A stretch of 64,000 bases of DNA, from the NCBI GenBank assembly GCA_009760855.2, contig WPIO01000017.1, positions 3,276,501 through 3,340,500 on the forward strand, given 5' to 3'. Numbering within the stretch: position 1 is the first letter of the stretch; every line of letters starts with the position of its first letter. The position numbers and the translations under genes were made by a program. A model generated the notes under the pieces. The model saw only the letters and a list, made by a program, of their open reading frames with translations, did not search any database and was not told the DNA's origin. Below, one piece after another: positions 1 to 50,208 of this stretch. Source of the stretch: Cristatella mucedo. Lineage: Eukaryota; Bryozoa; Phylactolaemata; Cristatellidae.

Positions 1-1080
1 GGTTATTGTAACTGACCGTTCACATCCCAATCGCTCTCATTCTCTTTTCGAGCACTTGCAACCAGCCTGGGGTAGAATAACGAGCGATGCTTGCCACAGC
101 ACGATCAGCTCCGTGCCTGGGAGGGTGTATCACAGGTCAGTGCAGATAAGAGAGTTGCAGTGTCATGCTGACTTAATAAATAAGCACGCGATGTGGAAAT
201 TTCAGGAACACGTTGCTTTATACATTTTCAAACGGTGTGCTTACTTTTGGTGAGAGCAACGTTAGATATTTATTCGAAATGCAGGCAAGGAGGCAGCCAT
301 CAGGGCAGCTGCCTCTCAATACTTATCATCGACCACTCTTAAGACTATCCAGTGAGGCCTCGTGTAGGTATTACTGGAGCGGCAGGCAATCGCGGACGTC
401 GAAAACCATTACAGCCATGTGCCCTGGTCAATTATACCACCATCGACCGTATTGCACCGCACTCGTCTGAAGGAAGAGAAGTCGATGAGGCGAGTTTGCA
501 TGCCGTGGGTGGCACTGGCCTCCTCCTTCCCCCTAGGGTCGCCGGAACCAAGCTGCTGGTTTACCTCGAACGGTCTCCCAGAAGCAGCTGACGTTTTACC
601 ATGGCTGAATGGTGCCACAGCACTAATTTTCAACTACACGGTTTCTACTGGTATTCTGCAATTGCCCTTATCAACTGGAGTAGGTCACGTGCAGTTGTGA
701 TCAGCTTTACAGTACTCTTCGAGTCTTACAATTGCCAAAATGGTCTAGCAAGCATCTGGTCTTATTGGTTGTGTGTTTATAAATACGTTTACCAACTGAC
801 GTAACGTCGTGGAATATGAAAAAAGGGAGAGGGCATAACTAAGTCAGGAAGACACTCGCGAGAGTATGCAGCATTGCGGATGTCCTCTGAAAAGTGAGGC
901 CCACCACAGTGACCCGGAGAGCTTCTATTCAAAGTCAAAGGCACTGCCAATAGTGTTGCCTGGGTTAGCCATTGCTATTCCGATGGTGCAGCACCTGGGT
1001 AGCCGCTTGTGGGCACCATTGCCTAGGCAGCTGGCGACCTACTTCGGCGTAATGACCAATCAATAGCCTAAGGTGTTAAC
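1..1080. other. no recognisable gene at the start of the window
   Basis: Short open frames here have no family resemblance and no coding-like codon pattern. I see no splice-flanked exon, repeat or element that I can name. Confidence 0.5.
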
Positions 1081-1084
1081 TATC

Positions 1085-1815
1085 ACCAGGTCAGACTGCC
1101 ATGGGTGGCTGGCCATAAGATATTCTGAATGCAGCAGTGTCAGGTGGCTAGAAAGGAAGTGCCAGAGTTGGCAGTTGCAGCAAAGGCATAACCAGTGTGA
1201 TCGAGTCATGGAATCGAGGTCCACAGTCTAGCAACCGCAAAGCAAAAGCTTTTGTCAACAGCAGTCTTTAAATTAAAAATGGGGTGGCTAATTTTTAGGG
1301 TTTACAGAGCCATGGAGATGAAATGGCTGAAAATTGCTGCAGCCGTGCAACTAGAGATGAAAGAACTAGGCTGCCGTGGGCCTCGATGGTCCAAGTAATA
1401 AACCAGAAGTTACGACCACTATTTCAACAAACCGTAACCGTGACAGAGTTTCTTGAATTCAAAGACTAGCCTTGTAATGGTATTTAGCACACAGTGCAGC
1501 ATCATTGTGGCTCTTTTAAGCATCCCAGCCAACAGAGAATTACTTTAGTCTAATCTACAGAGATCTACTGAGGCAGTGAGATCTTCAGCCAGCCATTGTG
1601 GTAAGAAGCCCCTCATGCTGGACCGGGATCAAGTAAGATGGCTGTCTGTACACATGATCTTCTCAATCCAACTTTTAAATGCCAGGCAGTGGTCACAGAT
1701 GATATTCAAATTACGATCACTCGATAGACGTCTCATTTAGCTATTGCTCTAATTAGGAGCATCAAGTCACTGATTCGAGAAACTGGCTTGGGGTGTCCTA
1801 TGGTTAGCCATGATG
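1085..1815 (-). mobile_element. old LINE A fragment (RT C-terminal part)
   Basis: On the - strand this matches the part of LINE A from the palm domain onward, with recognisable stretches around TTCCACAGTCTAG, the CCCAGCCAAGAGGGAATTAC counterpart near 1526 and the TGGGGTGTCCTATG counterpart near 1790. It is much more diverged than the copies in introns 2 and 4. Confidence 0.6.
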
Positions 1816-1879
1816 ACAGCTGACAGATGCACGTCTGACCAGATGGTAGTACCTCTTGGGCTAGATGCCAGTGGCAGCT

Positions 1880-2105
1880 GCCCAGAATTTGTTTTAGCAG
1901 ATTTAACAGCCTTATTCATGTAGCAGCAGCAGAAGAACCCTACCGGCTGTCACCACCGCTTGCGGTGGACAATAAACGATCGCCCACTGCAGGACTCGAA
2001 CCCACGATCTGGGTCGTGAAGAGCCAGTACCTCACCTCCTGGGTTGAAGTTCTGGTGAGTTCCGGTTCTCGTGAGTTACCAGCTGCCGACTGAGCCATGG
2101 CCATG
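1880..2105 (-). mobile_element. SINE1 copy (tRNA-derived SINE)
   Basis: On the - strand it has an A-box-like GGCTCAGTCGGCAGCTGG and the B box GGGTTCGAGTCC. The SINE1 body follows (CCACCGCAAGCGGTGGTGAC) and then the GGCTGTTAAATC tail. An extra stretch near the A box marks it as a subfamily different from the copy at 21119. Confidence 0.75.
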
Positions 2106-3756
2106 GTGTGCACCAGCAGCAACACGTGTACTGCGTCACTCTCAGGGGATCAAGGACTAATGGAGACGCATTAATGATCACGCCATTGGCTTTGAGGAAC
2201 ATAGGCGAAATAATTTTGGTTTCGTCTTTCCTCTCAGAGGATATCGTCTGTGCTACTTACTTTGTGATTCGTGGCCGAAATTGCAGCTGTAACACCTTCG
2301 GATTTTTATTGAAACTAAGCACCCCACAAAAAGATCGGAAGAAACTACGACGAGTCGTCCTTTGGAACTGAACTCAGGAGCTGCACAACTAGAAGTAAGA
2401 GAATTTCGCGAGTTTTGACAGAAAAATCTCTAGCTGCCCTCCTGCTGACGCAGGAGAAATAAAAATTGCCGTCGGTCAATCAGGGCTGCAGCTAAAAAAA
2501 TATATTGGGCAGTCGACTCGTGCACGTTATATTTTATTTTACATCCATAACATCATCTTAACAGTAGGGCCTAGACAACCGTCTGTTAAAAATCACGCCT
2601 CTTCCAAATAATTGGAAATAATCAGTACAGATTAATGCCTAAAAGCTTCCTAATCGTTGAAAATGCGCCCACCGATTTCTGAGAGGGAGTTTAGATCTGA
2701 GCGTCTTTACACGAAGTCCAGAGTTGGATTCCTCGGGAGCTGCACTGATTTCAGTTAACAACGCACGGTCAACGGAAAGCCAACTCGTCGTTCAGGAATT
2801 AAAATATTAATCTGGCCAATCAACCAACTTGATGCGCCGCTTCCGTCATATCGTACACACTCGGAGCTATTTTACGCGTTCTGTATTAATAGAAGCAGTT
2901 TGACACGCTATGGTCTGCCAGCATGATCACAGAGCAGCTGCGAAAGCGTGATAATTTAGCATAGTTGGTACTTACTGCTGCGGGCGCCTGAGTAGAGTGC
3001 TATCCTTTGCACACGTCGCAGGGCCTGCTGTTAGTGTACTCGAGCTAGCGATGGTCTCAGCAGTTAGACACTCTTTCCTCATCCCTGGAGCGTAGGCCGG
3101 CAACATGAAGAAGAAAATCCCATCGCAATGGCCAAGCCTGTAGATTTACCTCACGGCACTTATACAGGTGCGTCCAATTGATCTTCTTTCAATCGACGCT
3201 TTCACTAGCCCAAGTCGAACAGCAGTAGCTTAGAACCCTACAATACTCATTTCCGGTGTATGCAGCCATGTTGCCCGTTTCCATGGAGAGGGTGGAGGTC
3301 GGAGGAGCTCTTTGTCCTTAATTGGGCGGTGAGCTTACAAGTCGCGAGGCCTATAGCAATGGTGGTGTGGCTCCTGGCGTTATGCTGTTAAATGCAAATT
3401 CTGGTCGCATTAAAGGAGCAATACTATTGATCGTTAGCGAATCGGCGGAAATACCGAAGGCAGTTTGTGCGTCGACCGCGGTTCGCTTACGTTCTGCCTC
3501 GCCAGCTTCGATGCTTCCTGCATCTCTGCTTATGAAACGACGGCTAATTTTCTATAGCCAGTCGTTCTATCTTGCAGCAGATAGCGCGTCTGCACTCATG
3601 CATCCATGCTCCTGCTGGATGCGGCGGACGGAGACCGATAAGATAGTTCGCTTCAGATAGTTCTAGCTGCCCCCCCCCCACCGCCGGTACCGCGTGCTGC
3701 AACTTTGCACGTGCTTCCGGCAGCTCGCACCTCGTCTCTAGTCGTCCGTGCCGACC
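2106..3756. other. upstream region of the SLC22-like gene
   Basis: No other coding sequence is recognisable. The last few hundred bases presumably hold the promoter and 5' UTR. I see no convincing TATA box. There is a run of C near 3668-3677. Confidence 0.4.
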
Positions 3757-42356
<38,600 letters not shown>

Positions 42357-42559
42357 GAGGGCGCTGAACGTGGCTTATGGTGCGCGGATGGCTGTTTCTT
42401 TTTTTAATCCATCGTATACCGTCTTCCCACTTAGCTGCTTGAACATGTCCTATGTTAACACATTCCGAACACATTGTTTTTAATTTTTCCAGTTTTTTCA
42501 CCAGCTCTGGTTGGCACGAGTGAGTGTCCATGAAAGTCATTGTTGCCAGTTATGTTTGG

Positions 42560-42565
42560 ATTAAA
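42560..42565 (+). promoter_or_regulatory. candidate polyadenylation signal ATTAAA of the SLC22-like gene
   Basis: ATTAAA lies 204 bases after the stop codon and is the first polyadenylation hexamer seen downstream. No transcript evidence is available, so the 3' end is a guess. Confidence 0.35.
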
Positions 42566-44739
42566 TATTCCAAAAAAGTCTTAAGATGTCAAAATCCAAG
42601 TGATCGCTGCCTTCACTTTTGGTATGCCTGCGGTCAGTGTCTACCGTCATGGCAATGGCATACCCCGAAGTCTGTCATTGGTCCATGGCATCGTGGCTTG
42701 TAATCACGATACTGGGGCCCAGTTCACTGCCATCGCGATCTGCAACCATCTGTTTCGTTGGGCATAAGAAGAATTCGAGCTCTCACTCGTATTTGCATGT
42801 GCAATAGACTGTCAGCGATTAAGCCTGTACATTGACAGCGCATAGATTTGTCTGTGCATAGAGACTCCATTGCAGTACTGCAGCTAGATAAGTTATTCTC
42901 GTTCCAACACAGCCGAAACTCTTCATGCCTCTGACAGATGCTCCCGTTTGTGCATTACTTAGCCAGAGCAGTGCAGAACAGCATGATGGTGCTACCAATG
43001 TTTGGCCAATCGCAGAGTCTTGCGAAGTTACCGATAATGCCGGCTTTGGCATTGGATATGGGCCGTTGGAGTCCCAGACCGGTAGGCGATGCCTCCCCGT
43101 GTGTTAACATGGCCGGCTTCTGCGGCTGCACACTTCGCAGTCTGGGCGCAGCTCGATCGCAGTCTTCCTCCTGACGCCGGAAGTCTGAACTCGACAGCTT
43201 GTCAGCTCTCTTGCTTTCATCTGCTCCAGGCGATTGACTCGTGATCTTTGCTAATCGCCTTCTGCTGGAACGCAGCAGGTGAGTGCGATATATTGCTGCA
43301 CTGCTGTCCACGTCCAGGTCAAGCTAGTTCGAGGAGGCAGCCAGCTGCCAAGTCGTGAAAACAAGATGGGGGAGAAACCCAGCTATTCCTACCTCATTTC
43401 AGTTGATTTCTTACGTGTTGAACAAGAAATATATTAAACAGATTTTTCAGTACCTGAAAGAGCCACAAAAAGTTGTCGAACCACTGACGGTCTGCATGCT
43501 TAAATGAGGCGACTGTCATTGCCCACCTAGCAGGGTAGACAATCTGATGGAGCATGCGTTCGCAGTTGGATAATAATGCATTGTAGATTATTGACTACTT
43601 ATTCCACCTCCGTAGAAAGAGGGGGAAGAAAGTCGGAGATAAGCCAAAGGGCAGGCAGAGAAGGGAGCGTCAGCTCAGCCCACGAGTGAAGTGGCTCGCG
43701 TGTCTGCCTGGACAAGACGGGATGTGGGATCGGGCGTGTCCGACCTGTATCATGTTTGACCTCACAGCTGTGCAAGCAATCGGGCTGCCAGCGGTTGCTA
43801 CAAATCCTCATTGAGTGGAGAGATCTCATTCTGTCCTCTGAAAAAGAGGCGGACTATTACGCCACGGAAAACGTTAATTACGGAGAATGACCAGCCCGGC
43901 TGCTGCTGCTTCCTGACGACCTAGGCAGCAGACGAAAAGTGACGATGTTGCTAAGGATAGCGATAATTCCATTTTGCGGTTGTGCTGCCCCCTAAGTTAT
44001 CCAGTTTAGCCCAAAGGCGCTTGCGAATGTTGATGAACTGTTCAGCTTAGCGAAATGCCATATTTAATTAGCACCTAGCCGCTGGGGGGCCAAGACATAG
44101 GTTCGGGAGCTTGCTGATTGACATATCAGCCAGCAATGTGGACCATTAGTTGACTTATAACAAATATAGAAAAGTTAATCCTTTGTATCTTTCGTGTACT
44201 GTGCAAGCATCGACAGGAGTACTGAAATGCAGGTAAGTGCTAGTCAGCCTTAAACTACGGCCGCCTCTAGTTATTAGCTGATCATGTAACATGAGTATTA
44301 GAAACCCCATCTCATAATACAATGGTTCGTACTTTAGTATCGCTTTAAAAGTGAAGGCAGTTAATGAAATATTTCCCGATGGTGCATGCCTCTTAAGGGG
44401 ACAGATGGTCTTGTGCAACTGATGCTTGTATTGACTTGTAAAAAAATTGACACCACCCTATGGAAACGTCTAGATGCTTTTGTTAAGGCATTTGAGCTTA
44501 CTTCGGGAGTAGGGGCAATATTTTGATTGTTTTGCGCTCCGCTTTCGTCTGCATAACATTTTGCCCGGAGGCTACTTCCAGGAATCGTTAAAGTCTCAGT
44601 TACGCTAGCGTCGGCCACCAACCACTATCATTGACAGGCCCTTCTGGCGAGTCGTTGAAATCAGTGGACTCCGTTGAACAAGCTCGATCCTGCTGTCTGT
44701 GGGCGCAGTGTGACTGACTAGCCTGCTGGTCTCCCACAA
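42566..44739. other. intergenic, unassigned 2.2 kb after the SLC22-like gene
   Basis: Open frames here have no family resemblance. I see no named repeat. Confidence 0.4.
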
Positions 44740-45340
44740 AGCAGTTGAGTCACAACATGTGACCTTCCATGAAATGTTTTCCGAGTTTTCTGCTTGCGAT
44801 CTGGCTACTTTAATAAAGTCTATTAAAAAGAGTTCGTCTCTTGAAGACCGTATGCTGTGCTCCCATGTATCGTCTTCTCTGGCAGACAAAATTAGCCCAG
44901 CCGTAACTCAGGTTGTTGATGCTTCTGTAAATGACGGGCTTCATCTAATATCTTTCAGATTAGTCAAACCGTCCTTAAATGCTTGTATTTAGTTCAGAAG
45001 CCCTAGCTAACTATCGCCTAGATTCCCTTCCTTTTTTTTAAAGATTGTGAAAAAGATCGTTGCTAGGTAGTCTATAAGACAGATTAAAAAAGTAAATTGC
45101 CAGGCAGATTTCAGTCGGAATTCAGTCGACACTGCTCCACTGAAACAGCTCTTCTCGGGTAACCAATTGACATCTATCCAGTAAGGATGGCGGAAACGCC
45201 ACTGCCCTGCTGGACCTATCAGCTGCAATTGGCATTACTGATCACGACATCCTATTTGAAGGATATGGAACGACGATCAGTCTGACTGACAAGGCAATAG
45301 CGTGGTTTAAATCGTACTTTTGCGGTCGTTTTACCTCTGA
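44740..45340 (+). mobile_element. diverged LINE A-like fragment (RT N-terminal part)
   Basis: It encodes VTFHEMFSEFSACDLATLIK, then a counterpart of [19 protein letters not shown], and out of frame STETALL and the palm start. The match is clear but distant, pointing to an older subfamily. Confidence 0.75.
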
Positions 45341-46135
45341 TTTGCGAATAGTTTTGTCATACTCACAGCCATTAGAAAGTGTGAATTCTGCAATACAAGT
45401 ACAAGAGACATAAATGATATAACGACAAGTCAAGCTGACGGCGACCACGCAAGGAGCCCAATGAAGTCTGTGGCATTGCTAAACGTGCAACTGTTCAAAA
45501 TTAGAATATTATTCAAAACACTACGGCGCGAGGCGGAACGTTTTTCATCTCCATGATGCTAGTCTCCGCATGGGTTCACTGGCTGCTGTTCCGGCTGCTT
45601 AGGGCCTAGCCACAGCTGCCCTAATGCGACACTGCTTTTAAATTACGAAGTAGGAGTTTCTCCATGTCGTTTTTGCCCATTAAAAGCCGCGTGGATTTGA
45701 GGTGCCCTATATTTACTGCCTCGGAAAACTCGCTGTTTTAGATAGTCGCGAAGTATAGCAAAGAAAAGACACCAGCCAAAGTTACTTCACTGTTTGCTGA
45801 ACGGCGCTCTAACGTAGCTAGCTTCAGCTGAGTTCGACAGGCATTCACTCAATAATTGCTTCCTTGCGAAAGAGATTGAAAGAGGATCTGGCCTCTTCGT
45901 AAACACGGTGACCGTGATTCCAACGTCGCATTGTGGGAAACGAATGTACCCTTTTCGGAATTGTAGGCGCATCTTTCCGAAACAAGCGAACCGGCTAACT
46001 GGTGCTAAATGTCGCAGTTGCATGACCGATTGCTGCTTAAACTAGCTCATCGAAGCACGGTTAGGGACTCGTGGGAGCAATGTGAACAGGATCGCAGTGG
46101 ATAGCAAAGCGTGCTAGCCACCAATATTAATAATA
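45341..46135. other. unassigned intergenic
   Basis: No recognisable feature. Confidence 0.4.
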
Positions 46136-46950
46136 CGAATATTATTTTTGATATAGCGCTCTCAGAGAACTCAGTCTAAAAGCGAGCGGTACGATGCTTA
46201 GCCTGGTGGGGGAGTAGATCTGATAGGTAGGCTAGAGCCAAAGAATGAAGGCCCCTAAAAGTGAGTGACATGACCTTGAAATCGATGCGTTGCTTGATTG
46301 AAACCAGTGCAGGTCGGCCAGAATTGGTGCGATGTGGCGACTGGGATGCACATGAAAAACAAGCCAAGCTGCAGAGTTTTTCAGCAGCTGTAAGCGCCTG
46401 AGTGCACAGGCCGGTAGACCAACGAGCTGTGAGTTACAGAAGTCAAGACGGGATGTCACAAATGCATGGACCAATTTAGATGTGGTATCCTATCTAAATA
46501 ACCCTGAATTTTAGTAATGTTGTGTAGCTGAAAGTAGGCAGACTTTATTGTGGAGCTGATATGGTCGTCTAACGAAAGGTTCCTTTGGAACATGAACCTA
46601 GATTTCGTGCAGATTCAACAGGACGTGTGCCGGCAGAGCCGATTATGAGCGTCAGCCTTTCTAATTTCTGAATCATACTTGGTTTGCCCATAACTAATAA
46701 GTTGGTGTTAAGTTTGTGCGGGCAGTGTGCGAACAGATCAAAACGGCTCAGGCCGACGCCGTTTATTTCGGAAACGCAGAACCGGGCCGTACGGCCAGCA
46801 CGCGGGCCTGCAAGCAACTGCTGCAAGCAAGTGGGTCCGCTGTCTCGACCGAAAGAGCTCGGTGGGTGGATAAGCCTGGCGGACCCAACAGTTGGTTTTA
46901 TTATCATTAAATTTAAGAAAGTTTGTTGCCATCCATGTGCGGATAGGCAC
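46136..46950 (-). mobile_element. LINE B fragment carrying a nested solo LTR
   Basis: On the - strand the order from high to low coordinate is WMATNFLKFNDNKTN, the inserted LTR, LLVMGKPSMIQKLERLT, then CALRRLQLLKNSAAWLVFHV and LALAYLSDLLPHQAKHRTAR. The fragment ends near the CGCTCTCAGAGAACTC tail. Confidence 0.88.
46706..46890 (-). mobile_element. solo LTR, 185 bp, with 5-bp target duplication
   Basis: The insert begins TGTTAAG and ends CCCAACA on the + strand, so it has TG and CA ends. GTTGG lies on both sides (46701-46705, 46891-46895). Removing it and one GTTGG restores the LINE B reading KTN-LLVMG seen in the copy at 22960. AATAAA occurs on the - strand, giving its orientation. No internal region is present. 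Confidence 0.9.
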
Positions 46951-47141
46951 TTACTTCCACTACTCGCGGAGCAGGGGGAAGCACGACTCTTCTCGCCCCT
47001 CTCGCCCACCAGAGTGCCTGCGACTCCCATGTCGCAACAATCACTAATAGCACGTTCCGACAACATACTACATTCGAGTGTTGCAGGCAGCCCACTTGTA
47101 CAACGAACAGGGGCAGTGCCATCAATTAAATGAATCCACAC
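46951..47141 (-). mobile_element. LTR fragment of the Gypsy-like family
   Basis: On the - strand it starts TGTGGATTCATTTAATTGAT and matches the first three quarters of the LTR at 49943. It stops at a LINE B fragment before the AATAAA. Confidence 0.8.
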
Positions 47142-47954
47142 GACTTCCTGCTTCAGTGTTTGGTAGATTTTTGAAAGATGGTTGCCTTCTAGATTTCAGG
47201 GGCAGCAAGTTGATCGCTACACTCGTGGCTTTGTACGACAGTAGGGCATGAACATTTTTAATCAATAAGTTAACAAAAGCTCTTAAATATTAGGAACGAT
47301 GTTGAATTTACAATGGTAGAATGAAGAAAATGTTAATGGAATTGGCATTTACTAATAAAAAGCAAATGCAGCCCAAAAGCAAGTAGCGTTGCCACAATTT
47401 TGGAACCCCGAGATTTCAAATTTCTTTTGCTCCTAATATAGTGTTATGAATCGAACAGTTAATAAATTGTCGCTGCAAAAATTTGAATAGTATCCTCAGT
47501 TGACATATATTTATGGTTAAATGTAAAGCGCCAAATATGTACAAGCCCAACCATCTGGGATGACGAGCCATGCTTGTGGGATGACACCCAGAAAAGCTCA
47601 CAAAGGCAGAATTTCCGTGTATGCATTGTTAGCAACGGATATACCGTCAACCTAAATAATAATGCAATAGTGAACTCAATGTTTTGTCCCCAAAAAATGA
47701 CAGGCACTTGCAACGCCTGTCGAGGTTAGTTGTGGAAGAGGTCAGGGCTTCCAAGAAAGCTCAGGGGAAGTATCGGGTGCTTTCGAGAAGATCACTTCTT
47801 CTGCCCTAGTCTCGGCGTGACTTTCAAAGTCTTACCCTTTGCACCTTATCGATCGCGATTGAGCTTGTGCCATGCATCTATTGGGCCACCTTTTACATTT
47901 GATTCGACCCAGTCAGCTGCCGACTCAGAGCGAGAAAAAGTTTAACGTCAGTTA
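47142..47954. other. unassigned intergenic
   Basis: No recognisable feature. Confidence 0.4.
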
Positions 47955-48048
47955 TTTCTCTTGGCAGTAAATGTAAAGCGCCTAGAGAGAGATTAAGTTC
48001 TCTGAAGATGCTTTATCAAGTGCATTATTATTATTATTATTATTATTG
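47955..48048 (+). mobile_element. LINE B extreme 3' end with (ATT)n
   Basis: It reads GTAAATGTAAAGCGCCTAGA, AGATTAAGTTCTCTGAAG, then a pure ATT repeat. It is the clearest copy of the tail block that SINE2 shares. Confidence 0.85.
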
Positions 48049-49942
48049 AGTGCTCGAAACTGCCTTTCGATAATACCAGCGGTCAGGGCTAGACATGACC
48101 TTGTCCTGAACAGCTTAGTTGTGACCCTGTCACACGACCTTCGACATCAGGCAATCATTGACAGCTGTATCGAGGCTAGCGAAAAAAGTTACAGCCGCAC
48201 CTAGCCTTTGATAACGAGACAATGGCCGTCATCCCAGATGCGGCCAACCTGTACAATAATAACGAGTATGGCATTGAAACGTCCCAGACCGCATGCCCAT
48301 GAAGTATGCCACATTCTCCAGAGGTAATGACGAAGAGCAATAGCAGCAGCCATGTTATCGCTCACTGTGGGCGTTGGTCAGCTCACGTTGGTCCCGGTAT
48401 CTGGCAAAAAATGCAGCCTTGATGCTCTGGCTGGCGTGCTATGGATCAACCGAATGCTCATCTGAAAGCTTTGCTGCAGGAGGGTGGAAGAAATTCCGGG
48501 TGGGTGAAGGCGACCATGCAGTCGTTCGGCAAGTAGCGGCCCAGCCAGCAGGGGTGCGGAGGGTTGAGGAGCAACTAAAACTCAGGGCTGTTTAAGTAGT
48601 AAGCGATTTCATGTTGAGGATAAAGGATAATGAATAAGCTGCATATGAAATCACAGAAGCTCTGAGTATTTTTTCTTTACCGTCACAGCAAACTGAAGGG
48701 ATCGGAAAAATAGGAAGAACCAATAAGCTAAGCAGTCATGGGTCTGTATTATTTTAAAGCGAATTGAGCATTCTCAAAGCTGTCTCAATAAGCGTTGAGG
48801 CATTATTACACCCTTTCTGGTCCTTGCATAAAACCTGCGCTTGCATAAAACCTGAGAGTGCATTCGTCATCTTTCCATCTTCATCTCTCCATCTTTCAAT
48901 TAGTGCTAATGCATACTAACCAGCTCACCAAGATCCGAGTGTGCAGAGCAGAAAAATGTGACTCATTCACCAATGTCATTGTTACGTCAGTTTAAAGTTG
49001 TGAGCAGTCGCACACCAGAAAGATCGAATCAACAACACATCAGGCAGTGCATTACCAATCGAACTACTGGCCATGATGGCCAAACCAAGTCAACTAGAAT
49101 CTTATTAGAGAATTGTAAAAGCTGCTAGCACTTCATTATTTGGTCCACTGTTCTTCTTTGGCGACTTCCACCAATGTGGGATGCTCTCACGGTACAGAAG
49201 ACCCATCAGTCATGATGGGCGGCTTTTAAGGGGTACTTAAGCAGCAGTATCTAATTTTGTATTGCCAGCGTCAGTTAGACTGCCGCTGAGCAGAAGCTTT
49301 TTGGAGGGCCAAGATTTCTCTCAGCAGTACCACAGTAATGATTCATTAAGATGACAGGGCCCTCCATCATTGTTCAATCGTCGAAGCACTTTTTCAGGTG
49401 AATTAAAGACCCAAAGTTCATTTTCAGCCATTGTATGCGTGAGTGTTCGGGTTCAAATGAGCTAACAGACTCATCAAATAGGTGATGGAATGATATCTCA
49501 CCATCAAATAACTCATAAAACCCTATTTTTGAGTAGGTACTCTATCACGATGTAAACGCCTGCACAATGCTGCACACCTTTGACTACGCATAAAGCGAGG
49601 GTGAAACAGCCACTCATTAGCCTTTGAGGTGCTTAAGGCACAACCCCTGACTGACCAATCCCAGAATGATCGTGCTGGGCACACAGAATAGCCAGTTTGA
49701 GTTTGCCTCATCGAGCCACTCCTTTTTCGAGTAGTCACTAAGTACACATGCCAAGACTGGGCAGCCATGGCTTGCAGTTACCCTCGCAAAGAACCCACTT
49801 GAGTCCGACGCTTTTCGCGGGCCTTTAGAGGCCAGCCCAGGCAAGCTGAGCTGCGAACTTTGCTCTGACCACGTGACATCCGTCCAGGAGCCGCCAATTG
49901 AGGGGCTCGTCGTGGCCAGCTGGAGCCACTCAGCAGCAGATG
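48049..49942. other. unassigned 1.9 kb before the Gypsy-like element
   Basis: No recognisable coding or repeat content. Confidence 0.4.
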
Positions 49943-50193
49943 TGTGGCTTCATTTAATTGATGACGCTGCTCCTGATCGTTGCACTGAGTGGGCTGTAAC
50001 ACTCGATATGGTATGCAGTCGGGACGTGCTATTGGTGTTTGTTGTGACGAGTGAGTCGGGGGGGGGGTACTTCGGTGGGCGAGAGGGGCGAAGAGAGTCG
50101 TGCTTCGGCCTGCTCTTAGAGTGGTGAAATAAACCGGTGGTGTTGCTCGTCGGCTAGCGTTCTGTGCCGTTCTCGACGATAGCTCAAGCTGCA
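49943..50193 (+). mobile_element. 5' LTR of the Gypsy-like element
   Basis: It starts TGTGGCTTCATTTAATTGAT, contains GTGAAATAAACCGG with a polyadenylation hexamer and ends AGCTCAAGCTGCA. It aligns end to end with 56099-56348. Confidence 0.8.
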
Positions 50194-50208
50194 AACTATT
50201 TTGGCCGT

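Noticed and set aside
49523-49942. extension of the 5' LTR upstream of 49943
   Set aside because: Similarity with the second LTR starts only at the TGTGG position and the flanks differ.
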